Source: Tenericutes bacterium HGW-Tenericutes-2 (GTDB lineage Bacteria; Bacillota_I; Bacilli_A; Acholeplasmatales; Acholeplasmataceae). Taken from it: a stretch of DNA of 64,000 nt. The number at the start of each line of letters is the position of its first letter. Position 1 is the first letter of the stretch. Position numbers and translations under genes: made by a program. Below, in pieces: positions 39,229 through 46,449 of the stretch. The stretch is from NCBI GenBank assembly GCA_002839095.1, contig PGXL01000004.1, forward strand, positions 62,001 to 126,000, read 5' to 3'. The notes under the pieces were generated by a model. It saw nothing but the letters and a program-made list of their open reading frames with translations. It was not told the DNA's origin and did not search any database.

Positions 39229-39292
39229 GATTTGGCATAAGATAGATAATCCTTGTCTTATATAGACCATAGACCAAAAGGAGGTGGAACAG

Positions 39293-39580
39293 ATGAAAAA
39301 ATACGAAGTTATGTATATCATCCGTCCAACTGTTGAGAGCGAGAACATTAAGCAAATCGTAGGTAATTTCAATCAAATATTTGAAAACTACAGTAGCAAG
39401 GTTCTTGAGATCAAAGAGTTGGGGCTAAAAGACTTAGCTTACGAGATTGATCACTACAAAAAAGGGTATTACGTTTGGCTACTTGTAGATGCTACTCCAG
39501 AAGCAGTTGCTGAATTTAATCGTGTAGTAAGAATTACTGAAGAAGTAATTCGCTTCATTGTTGTAAAGGAAGGCGAATAA
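39293..39580 (+). CDS. rpsF: 30S ribosomal protein S6
   Basis: A 95-residue protein of the 30S platform, partner of S18. MKKYEVMYIIRPTVESENIK is the standard start, and KGYYVWLLVDATPEAVAEFNR the second half core. ATG 39293 follows GGAGGTG by seven bases; GTG 39284 overlaps the ribosome site. The rpsF-ssb-rpsR order is the usual bacterial one. Confidence 0.95.
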   Translation: MKKYEVMYIIRPTVESENIKQIVGNFNQIFENYSSKVLEIKELGLKDLAYEIDHYKKGYYVWLLVDATPEAVAEFNRVVRITEEVIRFIVVKEGE

Positions 39581-39583
39581 ATT

Positions 39584-40006
39584 ATGATGAATAGAGTTAT
39601 TCTGGTTGGTAGAATTACCAAAGATCCAGAAATTAAATCTACCCAATCTAATATAGCCGTCGTTACCTTTACGCTTGCAGTCAACAGACAATTCGCGGAT
39701 CAATCCGGCGAAAAACAAGCTGACTTTATTCAATGCGTCGTTTGGCGTAAGCAAGCAGAAAATTTAGCACGCTTTGTTAGAAAAGGTGCACTCTTAGGTG
39801 TTGAAGGACGCATTCAAACAAGACAGTATGAAGCGGACAACGGCACACGTTATGTTACAGAGGTTGTTTGTGATTCAGTCCAGTTTTTAGAAAGCAAGGG
39901 CGACACAACAGAACAACCAGTAAGAGAAGAACAAAATACTTCAGAAAACGACGAGTTCTACGAAACAAGTAAGCAACTCGCTGCAGAAGAAGATTTACCA
40001 TTTTAA
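39584..40006 (+). CDS. ssb: Single-stranded DNA-binding protein
   Basis: A 140-residue SSB with one OB-fold (about residues 1-107; [39 protein letters not shown]) and a short acidic tail ending DLPF, the tip that recruits replication and repair proteins. Shorter linker than in Bacillus. Two adjacent ATG codons at 39584 and 39587 can serve as start. Lies between rpsF and rpsR as expected. Confidence 0.96.
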   Translation: MMNRVILVGRITKDPEIKSTQSNIAVVTFTLAVNRQFADQSGEKQADFIQCVVWRKQAENLARFVRKGALLGVEGRIQTRQYEADNGTRYVTEVVCDSVQFLESKGDTTEQPVREEQNTSENDEFYETSKQLAAEEDLPF

Positions 40007-40018
40007 GGAGGAAACATC

Positions 40019-40258
40019 ATGCAACAAAATAGACGTGGTGGCGGATTCAAGAAGCGTAAGAAAGTATGTTACTTTACACAAAATAAAGTAGAACACATAG
40101 ATTTTAAGGATGTTGAGCTGTTAAAGCGTTTCGTTACAGACCGCGGTAAGATTTTACCAAGAAGAGTAACTGGAACATCAGCTAAATGGCAACGTCCACT
40201 TGCTATCGCTATCAAGAGAGCTCGTCACATGGCGCTTTTACCATTCGTAAAAGACTAA
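40019..40258 (+). CDS. rpsR: 30S ribosomal protein S18
   Basis: A 79-residue basic protein of the platform that pairs with S6. Conserved [18 protein letters not shown], then [16 protein letters not shown] and the end [21 protein letters not shown] before the ATG. Closed by a terminator; downstream the conserved backbone is interrupted by accessory DNA. Confidence 0.96.
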   Translation: MQQNRRGGGFKKRKKVCYFTQNKVEHIDFKDVELLKRFVTDRGKILPRRVTGTSAKWQRPLAIAIKRARHMALLPFVKD

Positions 40259-40274
40259 TTAGCTAAAATAACAA

Positions 40275-40306
40275 ACGCCCATATCGATGATATGGGTTTT
40301 TATTTT
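40275..40306 (+). terminator. Terminator after rpsR
   Basis: Perfect stem CCCATATC/GATATGGG (40278-40285, 40289-40296), loop GAT, then TTTTTATTTT. Confidence 0.9.
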
Positions 40307-40338
40307 ACTTTTCTTGATAAAAATGAATATCCTAATAT

Positions 40339-40470
40339 TTATAGAACTGCAGCTGCGTATAATTCAGCAACCTTATCCCAATTGATTACATTAAAGAATG
40401 CAGATACATGGCTGGGACGTATATTTTGATAGTTCACTAAGGGCTTTTTCTCAATTTGCAGATAAGATTA
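40339..40470 (-). pseudogene. Superoxide dismutase (Fe/Mn type) C-terminal remnant
   Basis: On the minus strand, codons 40434 down to the stop at 40341-40339 read [17 protein letters not shown] and then [14 protein letters not shown], an unmistakable Fe/Mn-SOD C-terminus. Just upstream in the same frame is LQIEKKPLV, but the DVWEHAYYL segment with the metal ligands that should lie between is missing, and a stop codon follows further up. So this is a relic with an internal deletion and lost 5' part. It occupies the start of the accessory block between rpsR and gdpP-rplI. Confidence 0.85.
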
Positions 40471-40521
40471 ACCCAAAATTTAGCTCAAATTTAGGACAAA
40501 ATTCCATAATAGAATAGGTGC

Positions 40522-40582
40522 TTACACGATTTGTCTTCGATTTACACGATTACAGGTGATCTTACACGATTATAACGTGTAA
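40522..40582 (+). repeat. Three direct repeats TTACACGATT with exact 20-bp period plus an inverted copy
   Basis: TTACACGATT occurs at 40522-40531, 40542-40551 and 40562-40571. CGTGTAA at 40576-40582 forms an inverted repeat with the last copy (TTACACG, 7-nt gap). Twenty base pairs is about two helical turns, so all copies face the same side of the DNA. No gene overlaps it. Confidence 0.85.
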
Positions 40583-40613
40583 ATTTATTTCCATTGAGAA
40601 AAGTACAATATTA

Positions 40614-40667
40614 ATTGGAATAAAACGTACATATAAATTGGAATAAAAACTTTACAATTATTGGAAT
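40614..40667 (+). repeat. Three direct repeats ATTGGAAT with exact 23-bp period
   Basis: ATTGGAAT occurs at 40614-40621, 40637-40644 and 40660-40667. The first two copies extend to AATTGGAATAAAA. The third lies between the -35 and -10 of the downstream promoter, as an operator would. Confidence 0.85.
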
Positions 40668-40678
40668 TGGTGTATACT
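40651..40678 (+). promoter_or_regulatory. Promoter of the AAA/DUF4143 gene
   Basis: TTTACA (40651-40656), 16 bp, TATACT (40673-40678). The RNA start would leave only about 13 nt before the ATG, enough for the GGAGGT ribosome site. One ATTGGAAT repeat fills the spacer. Confidence 0.65.
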
Positions 40679-40697
40679 AGAAGTGGAGGTAATACCT

Positions 40698-41957
40698 ATG
40701 ATACCTGATAATTACATGAAAAGAATTATTGAAACGGAAGTTGAAAATAAAATGAAATATAGTGGAGCAGTAGTTATCGAAGGTCCAAAGTGGACTGGTA
40801 AATCAACAACCGCTGAACTTTATTCTGAAACTATTATTAAATTACAGAATCCTATTACAAAAAAACAGTATCAAACTTTGGTAACCATTTCAAAAGACGA
40901 AGTACTTTCTGGTAAAAAACCGATTTTATTTGATGAATGGCAAGAAGTTCCTGAGATTTGGGATTTTATAAGACTTGATATAGATGATAACAAATATAAA
41001 GGAGCTTATTTACTTACAGGTTCTACAAAAAAACAAAACATTAACATATCTCATACAGGAACTGGAAGAATTAATTCTATATACATGCGTCCTATGAGTT
41101 TATTTGAAAGTGGAGATTCTAGTGGATTAGTTTCGTTAACTGATCTATTTGAAGGTAAAAAAATCAAAGTAGCAAAATCAAAAACAAGTATTAATGACAT
41201 CGCTCACTATATTTGTCGCGGAGGATGGCCAGGTAGTCTAGAATTACCATTAAAAGAACAACTTGCTATTCCCAAAGACTTACTTGAAAGTATTATATCA
41301 AAAGATGTAGATGAAGTTGATGGAACCAAAAAAGACAAAGATAAAATTAGAAAACTCATACGCAGTTATGCAAGAAATATATCCACATTAACAACCAGTA
41401 AAACGATTTATAAAGATCAAGAAAACGAAGGTATTTCTATTGACTATAAAACATATGAAACTTATATCAATGCACTTCAAAGATTATATATTATCGAAAA
41501 CCTTAAAGCTTGGTCTCCAGCCATTAGAAGTGCTAGTACAATCAGAACATCAGATAAAAAGCAATTTGTCGATCCAAGTATTGCTGTAGCTGCTCTGGGT
41601 TTGTCAGTAGATAAACTAAAACAAGACTTTGAAACATTTGGATTCTTTTTTGAATCTATATGTACTAGAGATATCAGAGTCTATGCGCAATCGTTAGATG
41701 GTGAAGTCTATCATTACAATGATTCATCTGGATTAGAAGTGGATTTAATTATTGAGTTGAGAGATGGCAGATGGGCTGGAATTGAAGTTAAATTAGGGGA
41801 AAACGAAGTTGAGAAAGCAGCATCAAATCTTCTAAAAATTGCTAACATTCATAAAACGAAAAAACCTTCATTTTTGATGATACTTACAAACACAGAACTT
41901 TGTTATCAAAGGGAAGATGGTGTTTATGTTATACCGATTGGTTGTCTAAAACACTAA
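40698..41957 (+). CDS. AAA (AAA_14) ATPase with DUF4143 domain
   Basis: A 419-residue protein with EGPKWTGKSTTAEL (Walker A), PILFDEWQEVPEIWDFIR (Walker B with the DEWQ(E) pattern of this family), LTGSTKKQ (sensor 1), and a C-terminal DUF4143 part containing SSGLEVDLIIELRDGRW and GIEVKLGENE, which looks like a PD-(D/E)xK nuclease-type core (Asp, then ExK). Such ATPases are abundant in genomic islands and host-restricted bacteria; their role is unknown, with suggestions of toxin-antitoxin or defence functions. Codon use and position between rpsR and gdpP mark it as accessory. The start is ATG 40698 after GGAGGT. Confidence 0.85.
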   Translation: MIPDNYMKRIIETEVENKMKYSGAVVIEGPKWTGKSTTAELYSETIIKLQNPITKKQYQTLVTISKDEVLSGKKPILFDEWQEVPEIWDFIRLDIDDNKYKGAYLLTGSTKKQNINISHTGTGRINSIYMRPMSLFESGDSSGLVSLTDLFEGKKIKVAKSKTSINDIAHYICRGGWPGSLELPLKEQLAIPKDLLESIISKDVDEVDGTKKDKDKIRKLIRSYARNISTLTTSKTIYKDQENEGISIDYKTYETYINALQRLYIIENLKAWSPAIRSASTIRTSDKKQFVDPSIAVAALGLSVDKLKQDFETFGFFFESICTRDIRVYAQSLDGEVYHYNDSSGLEVDLIIELRDGRWAGIEVKLGENEVEKAASNLLKIANIHKTKKPSFLMILTNTELCYQREDGVYVIPIGCLKH

Positions 41958-42031
41958 TTATGATAAAAACTATAGAGAATTACATCAACACTATTTTAAG
42001 AGGTCAAAATGCACTAGAGAGGTGAGTTAAA

Positions 42032-42225
42032 ATGAGTCTCCCTAAACTAATCAAATATGCAAGTAAACATTATGATTTTCACTACGTAACAGGTTCGATT
42101 GCGGAAAAAGATATTGAGAAAATTGTTTTAAAGATATTTGTAATTTATTAAATATATACCCTAAATTCAAAATCCAATATTTTTTGTTAGAAACACCGGA
42201 ATTAGTAGGTGAAATATATGGATAA
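42032..42225 (+). pseudogene. Small unrecognised gene broken by a frameshift
   Basis: ATG 42032 has a good ribosome site (GAGAGGTGAG). It reads MSLPKLIKYASKHYDFHYV... and stops at 42149-42151. Shifting to the -1 frame at about 42130 continues as DICNLLNIYPKFKIQYFLLE and ends at TAA 42223-42225, giving about 64 residues that look like one coherent protein. The simplest reading is a one-base deletion in the AAAGAT region. I do not recognise the family. It precedes the IS605 remnant. Confidence 0.5.
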
Positions 42226-42229
42226 TGAT

Positions 42230-42363
42230 TTGTGTAATGGATTTGCTAATCCACTAAAAGGTGTAAGAACCGTAGGGACTAAGGGAATAGCCTATTGATA
42301 CGCTGGTGGGTACACCAGTTTGGATAGGAAGCCCCCACTTCTATTAAGTGGTGGGTAGTTCAC
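42230..42363 (+). mobile_element. Orphan right end of an IS200/IS605-family element with omega-RNA-like structure
   Basis: The sequence shows the nested structure typical of IS605 right ends and TnpB guide RNAs: CCTAT (42291-42295) pairs with ATAGG (42324-42328) and encloses the hairpin CTGGTG/CACCAG (42303-42318). A terminal hairpin CCCACTT/AAGTGG-GGG with loop CTATT comes next, followed by GTAGTTCAC ending at 42363. No tnpA or tnpB is present; about 60 nt upstream (TAATGGATTTGCTAATCCA...) may be the former tnpB 3' region. Sequence after TTCAC would be the guide in an active system. Confidence 0.75.
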
Positions 42364-42395
42364 AGATAATATCTTTATATTATTATTAAACGTGA

Positions 42396-42401
42396 TATAA
42401 T
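42396..42401 (+). promoter_or_regulatory. -10 element of the gdpP-rplI gene
   Basis: TATAAT at 42396-42401; the best upstream hexamer is TTTATA (42374-42379), a weak -35 with a 16-bp spacer. Confidence 0.5.
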
Positions 42402-42422
42402 ATTTTTAAAGTAGGTGAGCTC

Positions 42423-44858
42423 GTGAAACGATGGCTTTTTCTCATCATTGCGTCTGTCATATTCATTGTCAGCGTAATTTTATACACACCTTATTTCAAC
42501 TTTGAATCGGGAGCACAGTTTTTCCTTTTACTTCTCATGCTATCTGGCATGATTTTAGTCTTTGCTGCATTTTACATCTCACTGAACTATCAAGCAAGAC
42601 AAAAGGTAAAAACACTTCAAAACAGATTGTCGATGTGGACAAAGTTGTCCTATCACGTCAATCAGGTTGGCGATGAAGTCTTTAATGAATTACCTATAGG
42701 AATTATTGCACTAGATGATGAGTTTGAAATTAAATGGGCAAATCCGCATGCAAAAGCAATTTTTGATGCAAAAATTGCCGGAAAGAATTTAAAGGATGTT
42801 CATCCACAACTGCATTTATCAGCAATGCAAAACAAGATCAATTTTACAATTCAAATTAAAAATGATACCTATGACGTCATATACCGCTCTGAATATAAGT
42901 TTTTCTATATATTCAATGTGACGGAAAGAGAACAGGTTAAACAAAAATATTTAGACCAAATTCCTGCATTAGGAATCGTCTATTTAGATAATTTAGATGA
43001 AGCAATAGGATCTATGGATGTTTCAGAACAATCCTCACTTAAGGGTGAGTATTTAGCTGCAATTGCTGACTGGGCAAATAAGTATGATGGATTTTTAAAG
43101 CCATATGCAGATGAAAGACTAGTCGTTCTTTTATATCGTAAGCAACTGAATTTAATGATTCAAGATAAATTTGATATCCTAGATAAAATTAGATCCATTT
43201 CAACTGCAAACCAGGTGAGAGTATCTATTTCAATGGGTGTAGCTTCATGGGATGTCGATTATGAAGAATTAGGTATATACGCACAAAACGCCGTTGAACT
43301 CGCTGAAAAGCGTGGTGGTGACCAGGTCGTTGTGAATATCCAAGATCAAAAGATTGCATATTTCGGTGCTAAAAATGATGCTGCTGCGAAGAGCTCACGT
43401 GTAGGGGTCAGAATTAACGCTCAAACAATTAAAGACTTTACTGATAAAGCGTCTAACATATTTGTAATGGGACACAATCAAGCAGATTTAGATGCATTTG
43501 GTTCGATGATTGCTGTATACCATATGGCAAAGGTTAGTAAAAAACCTGTATATATGGTAGTCGATGAAGCGAAATTAGATAATACAGTGATTAAGGTTTA
43601 CGAGCTTCTAAAAGAAAAAATGCCTAACTTTACTGAAAATGTAGTTACATCTGATGTAGCAATCACACAAGTCAACGAAGAAAGTTTATTAATCGTTGTT
43701 GACTCTCAGTCACCAAAGATTGTTATGTCACAGGAATTACTGAAAAAAGTAAATAAGCTTATTGTTATCGATCACCATCGAGTTGGTGAGGATACATTTG
43801 ATTCCATATTTAGTTTCATTGAACCATACGCATCCTCAACGATAGAATTAGTTATGGAGCTTTTAAATTTCTATAATACAGAGGAAGTTATTAAAATATC
43901 ACCATTTGAAGCGACCATCATGTATGGTGGGTTAGTGGTAGATACCAATAACTTCAGCTATCGTACAGGTTCAAGAACCTTTGAAGTGGCATCCAAATTA
44001 AAAGATTTAGGTGCTGATATTACGGATGTCAAATTATGGCTACGTAGAGATTTAATGCGTACGCTAGAAATTAATAAATTATTAGGAAACGTCGAAATAT
44101 TTTTAGACCGTTTCGCATTTGTTGTGACATCAGACATTTATGATGATAGAATACTGCTTGCACAGGTTGCAGAAGCATTACTTCAAATCAATGGTATTGA
44201 TGCTGCATTTATGATTTCAAGAATGGGAAATGACAAGGTAGGTATATCTGCTAGATCCTATCAACAAGTTAACGTACAGATTTTGATGGAGGCTTTCGGT
44301 GGTGGTGGGCATTTAAATAGTGCTGCAGCTCAAATCGAGAATCAATCATTATCTGAGGTATATAATCAATTAAAAACATACTTAGAGCTAGAGTATGGTG
44401 GAGGAGGAGAACTCGTGAAAGTTATTTTATTAGAGGATGTTAAAGGCAAAGGTAAGAAAGATGATGTGATTGAGGTTGCATCAGGGTTCGGTCAATTCTT
44501 AGTTACACAAAAGAAGGCAATGTTAGCTACGGATGAAAACATGACAGCATTAAACAAAGCGAAGGAAGAAGCGTTTTTATCTCAACAACGTCATATCGAT
44601 TTAATGAAGAAATTAAAATCAGAGATTGACAATAAGAAAGTGACATTAGGTATTCAAATTGGTCAAGATGGTAAGCTATTCGGTAGTGTAACAACAAAAC
44701 AAATTGTTGAAGCATTCGAAGATGCACATCATATCTTAATCGATAAGAAAAAAGTAGAATTATCGAGTGATATCAATTCTGTAGGTATTTACACCGCTAC
44801 AGTATCCTTACACAAAGACATTAAAGCACTATTTGAAGTCCATATCGTTGAAAAGTAG
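42423..44858 (+). CDS. GdpP-type cyclic-di-AMP phosphodiesterase fused to ribosomal protein L9
   Basis: An 811-residue fusion. Residues 1-60 contain two membrane helices, about 70-170 a PAS-like domain, 170-310 a degenerate GGDEF domain, about 335-490 the DHH phosphoesterase domain (GHNQADLDAFGS, DSQSP, VIDHHRVG), 540-660 DHHA1 with FGGGGHLNSAAAQ. That is the full GdpP layout, which hydrolyses c-di-AMP at the membrane. From residue 665 (VKVILLEDVKGKGKKDD) to the end it is ribosomal protein L9. The two parts are joined by GGGGEL with no stop. Start GTG 42423 follows AGGTGAG. In Bacillus the two genes are adjacent but separate. A membrane protein carrying a ribosomal protein is unlikely to be the only product (see rplI entry). 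Confidence 0.92.
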   Translation: MKRWLFLIIASVIFIVSVILYTPYFNFESGAQFFLLLLMLSGMILVFAAFYISLNYQARQKVKTLQNRLSMWTKLSYHVNQVGDEVFNELPIGIIALDDEFEIKWANPHAKAIFDAKIAGKNLKDVHPQLHLSAMQNKINFTIQIKNDTYDVIYRSEYKFFYIFNVTEREQVKQKYLDQIPALGIVYLDNLDEAIGSMDVSEQSSLKGEYLAAIADWANKYDGFLKPYADERLVVLLYRKQLNLMIQDKFDILDKIRSISTANQVRVSISMGVASWDVDYEELGIYAQNAVELAEKRGGDQVVVNIQDQKIAYFGAKNDAAAKSSRVGVRINAQTIKDFTDKASNIFVMGHNQADLDAFGSMIAVYHMAKVSKKPVYMVVDEAKLDNTVIKVYELLKEKMPNFTENVVTSDVAITQVNEESLLIVVDSQSPKIVMSQELLKKVNKLIVIDHHRVGEDTFDSIFSFIEPYASSTIELVMELLNFYNTEEVIKISPFEATIMYGGLVVDTNNFSYRTGSRTFEVASKLKDLGADITDVKLWLRRDLMRTLEINKLLGNVEIFLDRFAFVVTSDIYDDRILLAQVAEALLQINGIDAAFMISRMGNDKVGISARSYQQVNVQILMEAFGGGGHLNSAAAQIENQSLSEVYNQLKTYLELEYGGGGELVKVILLEDVKGKGKKDDVIEVASGFGQFLVTQKKAMLATDENMTALNKAKEEAFLSQQRHIDLMKKLKSEIDNKKVTLGIQIGQDGKLFGSVTTKQIVEAFEDAHHILIDKKKVELSSDINSVGIYTATVSLHKDIKALFEVHIVEK
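44415..44858 (+). CDS. rplI: 50S ribosomal protein L9 (internal in-frame start within the fusion)
   Basis: GTG 44415 is preceded at a 7-nt distance by GGAGGAGG (44400-44407), the best ribosome site in the region, and begins exactly at the L9 N-terminus. The 147-residue product has the N-terminal rRNA-binding domain (VASGFGQFLVTQKKA), the long connecting helix and the C-terminal domain ending at EVHIVEK, matching a full-length L9. I infer that most L9 is made from this internal start and that the fused 811-residue protein is made from the upstream GTG of the same mRNA. Confidence 0.8.
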   Translation: MKVILLEDVKGKGKKDDVIEVASGFGQFLVTQKKAMLATDENMTALNKAKEEAFLSQQRHIDLMKKLKSEIDNKKVTLGIQIGQDGKLFGSVTTKQIVEAFEDAHHILIDKKKVELSSDINSVGIYTATVSLHKDIKALFEVHIVEK

Positions 44859-44868
44859 GTATTAGATC

Positions 44869-46221
44869 ATGGCGAAAAGCTTACCGCATCATCATGAAGC
44901 TGAACAATCCGTTTTAGGTACTATATTTTTAGATCCTAAAGAAATTGTTTCAGTGGTTGACCAACTGAATAATGAAGACTTCTTTGAACAAGCGCATCAA
45001 TTAATTTTTGAAGCAATGAAGGAGTTACATAACAATACGATGAAAATCGATTATACTTCAGTCGCAGCTAAGCTTGAAGAAGGTCAAAACCTTCAAAAGG
45101 CTGGTGGGATGAAGTATCTTTTAGCGTTATCTGAAACGGTTCCTTCAACCAAGCATTTAGAAACCTATGTAGAGCTTGTTAGAGATGGATCCATGAAGCG
45201 TCAGGTCATTCAGCTCGCATCTGAAATATTAGAAACTGGATATTCCGGAGATATGGATGCAAATGAATATTTAACGTTAGCGGAAGAAAGTATTTTCGCA
45301 CTCGCACAAAAAAGAAAAACCTCTGAGTTTTCTGAGCTTGCTGATGTTATTAGAGAAGTTAAAGAAAAAACAGAGAAGAATAGAGATAAAAAAGGTGGTA
45401 TTACCGGTCTAAGAACTGGATTTTCAAACCTTGACCAGCTTACAGCTGGACTTCAGCCAGAGGAATTAATTATTCTAGCAGCGCGTCCTTCAATGGGTAA
45501 ATCCGCATTCGCAATGAATTTAGCGTTAAATGTTGCTAAACGTAATAAGGATGGACAAGCAGGAGTTGCTATATTCTCTTTGGAAATGAGTAACGAGCAG
45601 CTTGCTGCACGTATGCTATCCTCAGAATCTAATATTGAAAATAATAAGATTAAAACAGGGCATTTAACATCTAGAGAGTGGCAATTCCTTGAAGGTGGGA
45701 TGCAGTCTTTATCTAAGTTACATATCTCATTTGATGATTCAGCAGCAGTCAGTGTTGCAGATATAAGAGCAAAATGTAGAAAGCTTTCTCAAGAAGGAAA
45801 ACTTGATTTCGTAGTCATTGACTACCTTCAATTAATTAAGGGTGACGATAGATCCGGAAATAGACAAGAAGAAGTAGCAAAGATTTCTAGATCTTTAAAG
45901 CAAATGGCAAGAGAATTGAAGATTCCTATCTTAGCACTATCTCAGTTATCCCGTGAAGTTGAGAAGAGAGAAGATAAAAGACCAGTGTTAGCTGATCTTC
46001 GTGAATCTGGTTCGATTGAACAGGATGCCGATATCGTAATGTTCTTATATAGAAATGATTATTACGTTCATAATCCAGAAAATAAGACTGGTGAAGTTGA
46101 ACTATCAATAGCGAAAAACCGTCAAGGTATGGCAGGTATTCGTTTAGGATTTAGATTTGATACTGAATTCTCTAGATTTACTGCTCAATCTGATCGTGAT
46201 GACGATACGATAAAAGACTAA
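44869..46221 (+). CDS. dnaB: Replicative DNA helicase DnaB/DnaC type
   Basis: A 450-residue hexameric RecA-fold helicase. N-terminal domain HHHEAEQSVLGTIFLDP, linker, then ILAARPSMGKSAFAMNLALN (Walker A), FSLEMSNEQLAARML, VVIDYLQLIKG (Walker B) and LSQLSREVEKREDKRP, LADLRESGSIEQDADIV. All DnaB motifs are intact, with no intein. Follows the fusion gene by 10 nt in the rplI-dnaB order of Firmicutes. The ribosome site is AAGTAGG. Closed by a hairpin. Confidence 0.97.
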   Translation: MAKSLPHHHEAEQSVLGTIFLDPKEIVSVVDQLNNEDFFEQAHQLIFEAMKELHNNTMKIDYTSVAAKLEEGQNLQKAGGMKYLLALSETVPSTKHLETYVELVRDGSMKRQVIQLASEILETGYSGDMDANEYLTLAEESIFALAQKRKTSEFSELADVIREVKEKTEKNRDKKGGITGLRTGFSNLDQLTAGLQPEELIILAARPSMGKSAFAMNLALNVAKRNKDGQAGVAIFSLEMSNEQLAARMLSSESNIENNKIKTGHLTSREWQFLEGGMQSLSKLHISFDDSAAVSVADIRAKCRKLSQEGKLDFVVIDYLQLIKGDDRSGNRQEEVAKISRSLKQMARELKIPILALSQLSREVEKREDKRPVLADLRESGSIEQDADIVMFLYRNDYYVHNPENKTGEVELSIAKNRQGMAGIRLGFRFDTEFSRFTAQSDRDDDTIKD

Positions 46222-46229
46222 TTAAATCA

Positions 46230-46272
46230 AAAAAGTGCTCTCATTCACATGTGAAAGGAAGCATTTTTTTTG
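46230..46272 (+). terminator. Terminator after dnaB
   Basis: An imperfect outer stem (AAGTGCT with AGCATTT) encloses the palindrome TTCACATGTGAA and is followed by eight T. Confidence 0.7.
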
Positions 46273-46449
46273 TTTTTGTGAATTAAGAAATATAAAAACA
46301 TACGAAAACTTTAAAATAATAGTTGTTTCTTTGTATTTTTTATAGTATTAGGACATATACGCTCTGTTCAACTATGAAATCAAAATGATAGAATACAAGT
46401 AACAAACAAGGTAGAAAATCGATGGGGGATACATGCTTTCCAATCTAGA

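Noticed and set aside
39229-39292. Known S6:S18 binding leader in front of rpsF
   Set aside because: A weak stem is possible but the conserved CCG-containing loop of that motif was not found.
40522-40582. CRISPR array
   Set aside because: The repeats are 10 bp with 20-bp period and only three copies; spacers would be 10 bp, and no cas genes are present except the isolated Cas4-like fusion 37 kb away.
41958-42422. An intact tnpA or tnpB gene for the IS605 end
   Set aside because: The 465 bp holds only the frameshifted small gene and the right end; no HUH or RuvC-like reading frame is present.
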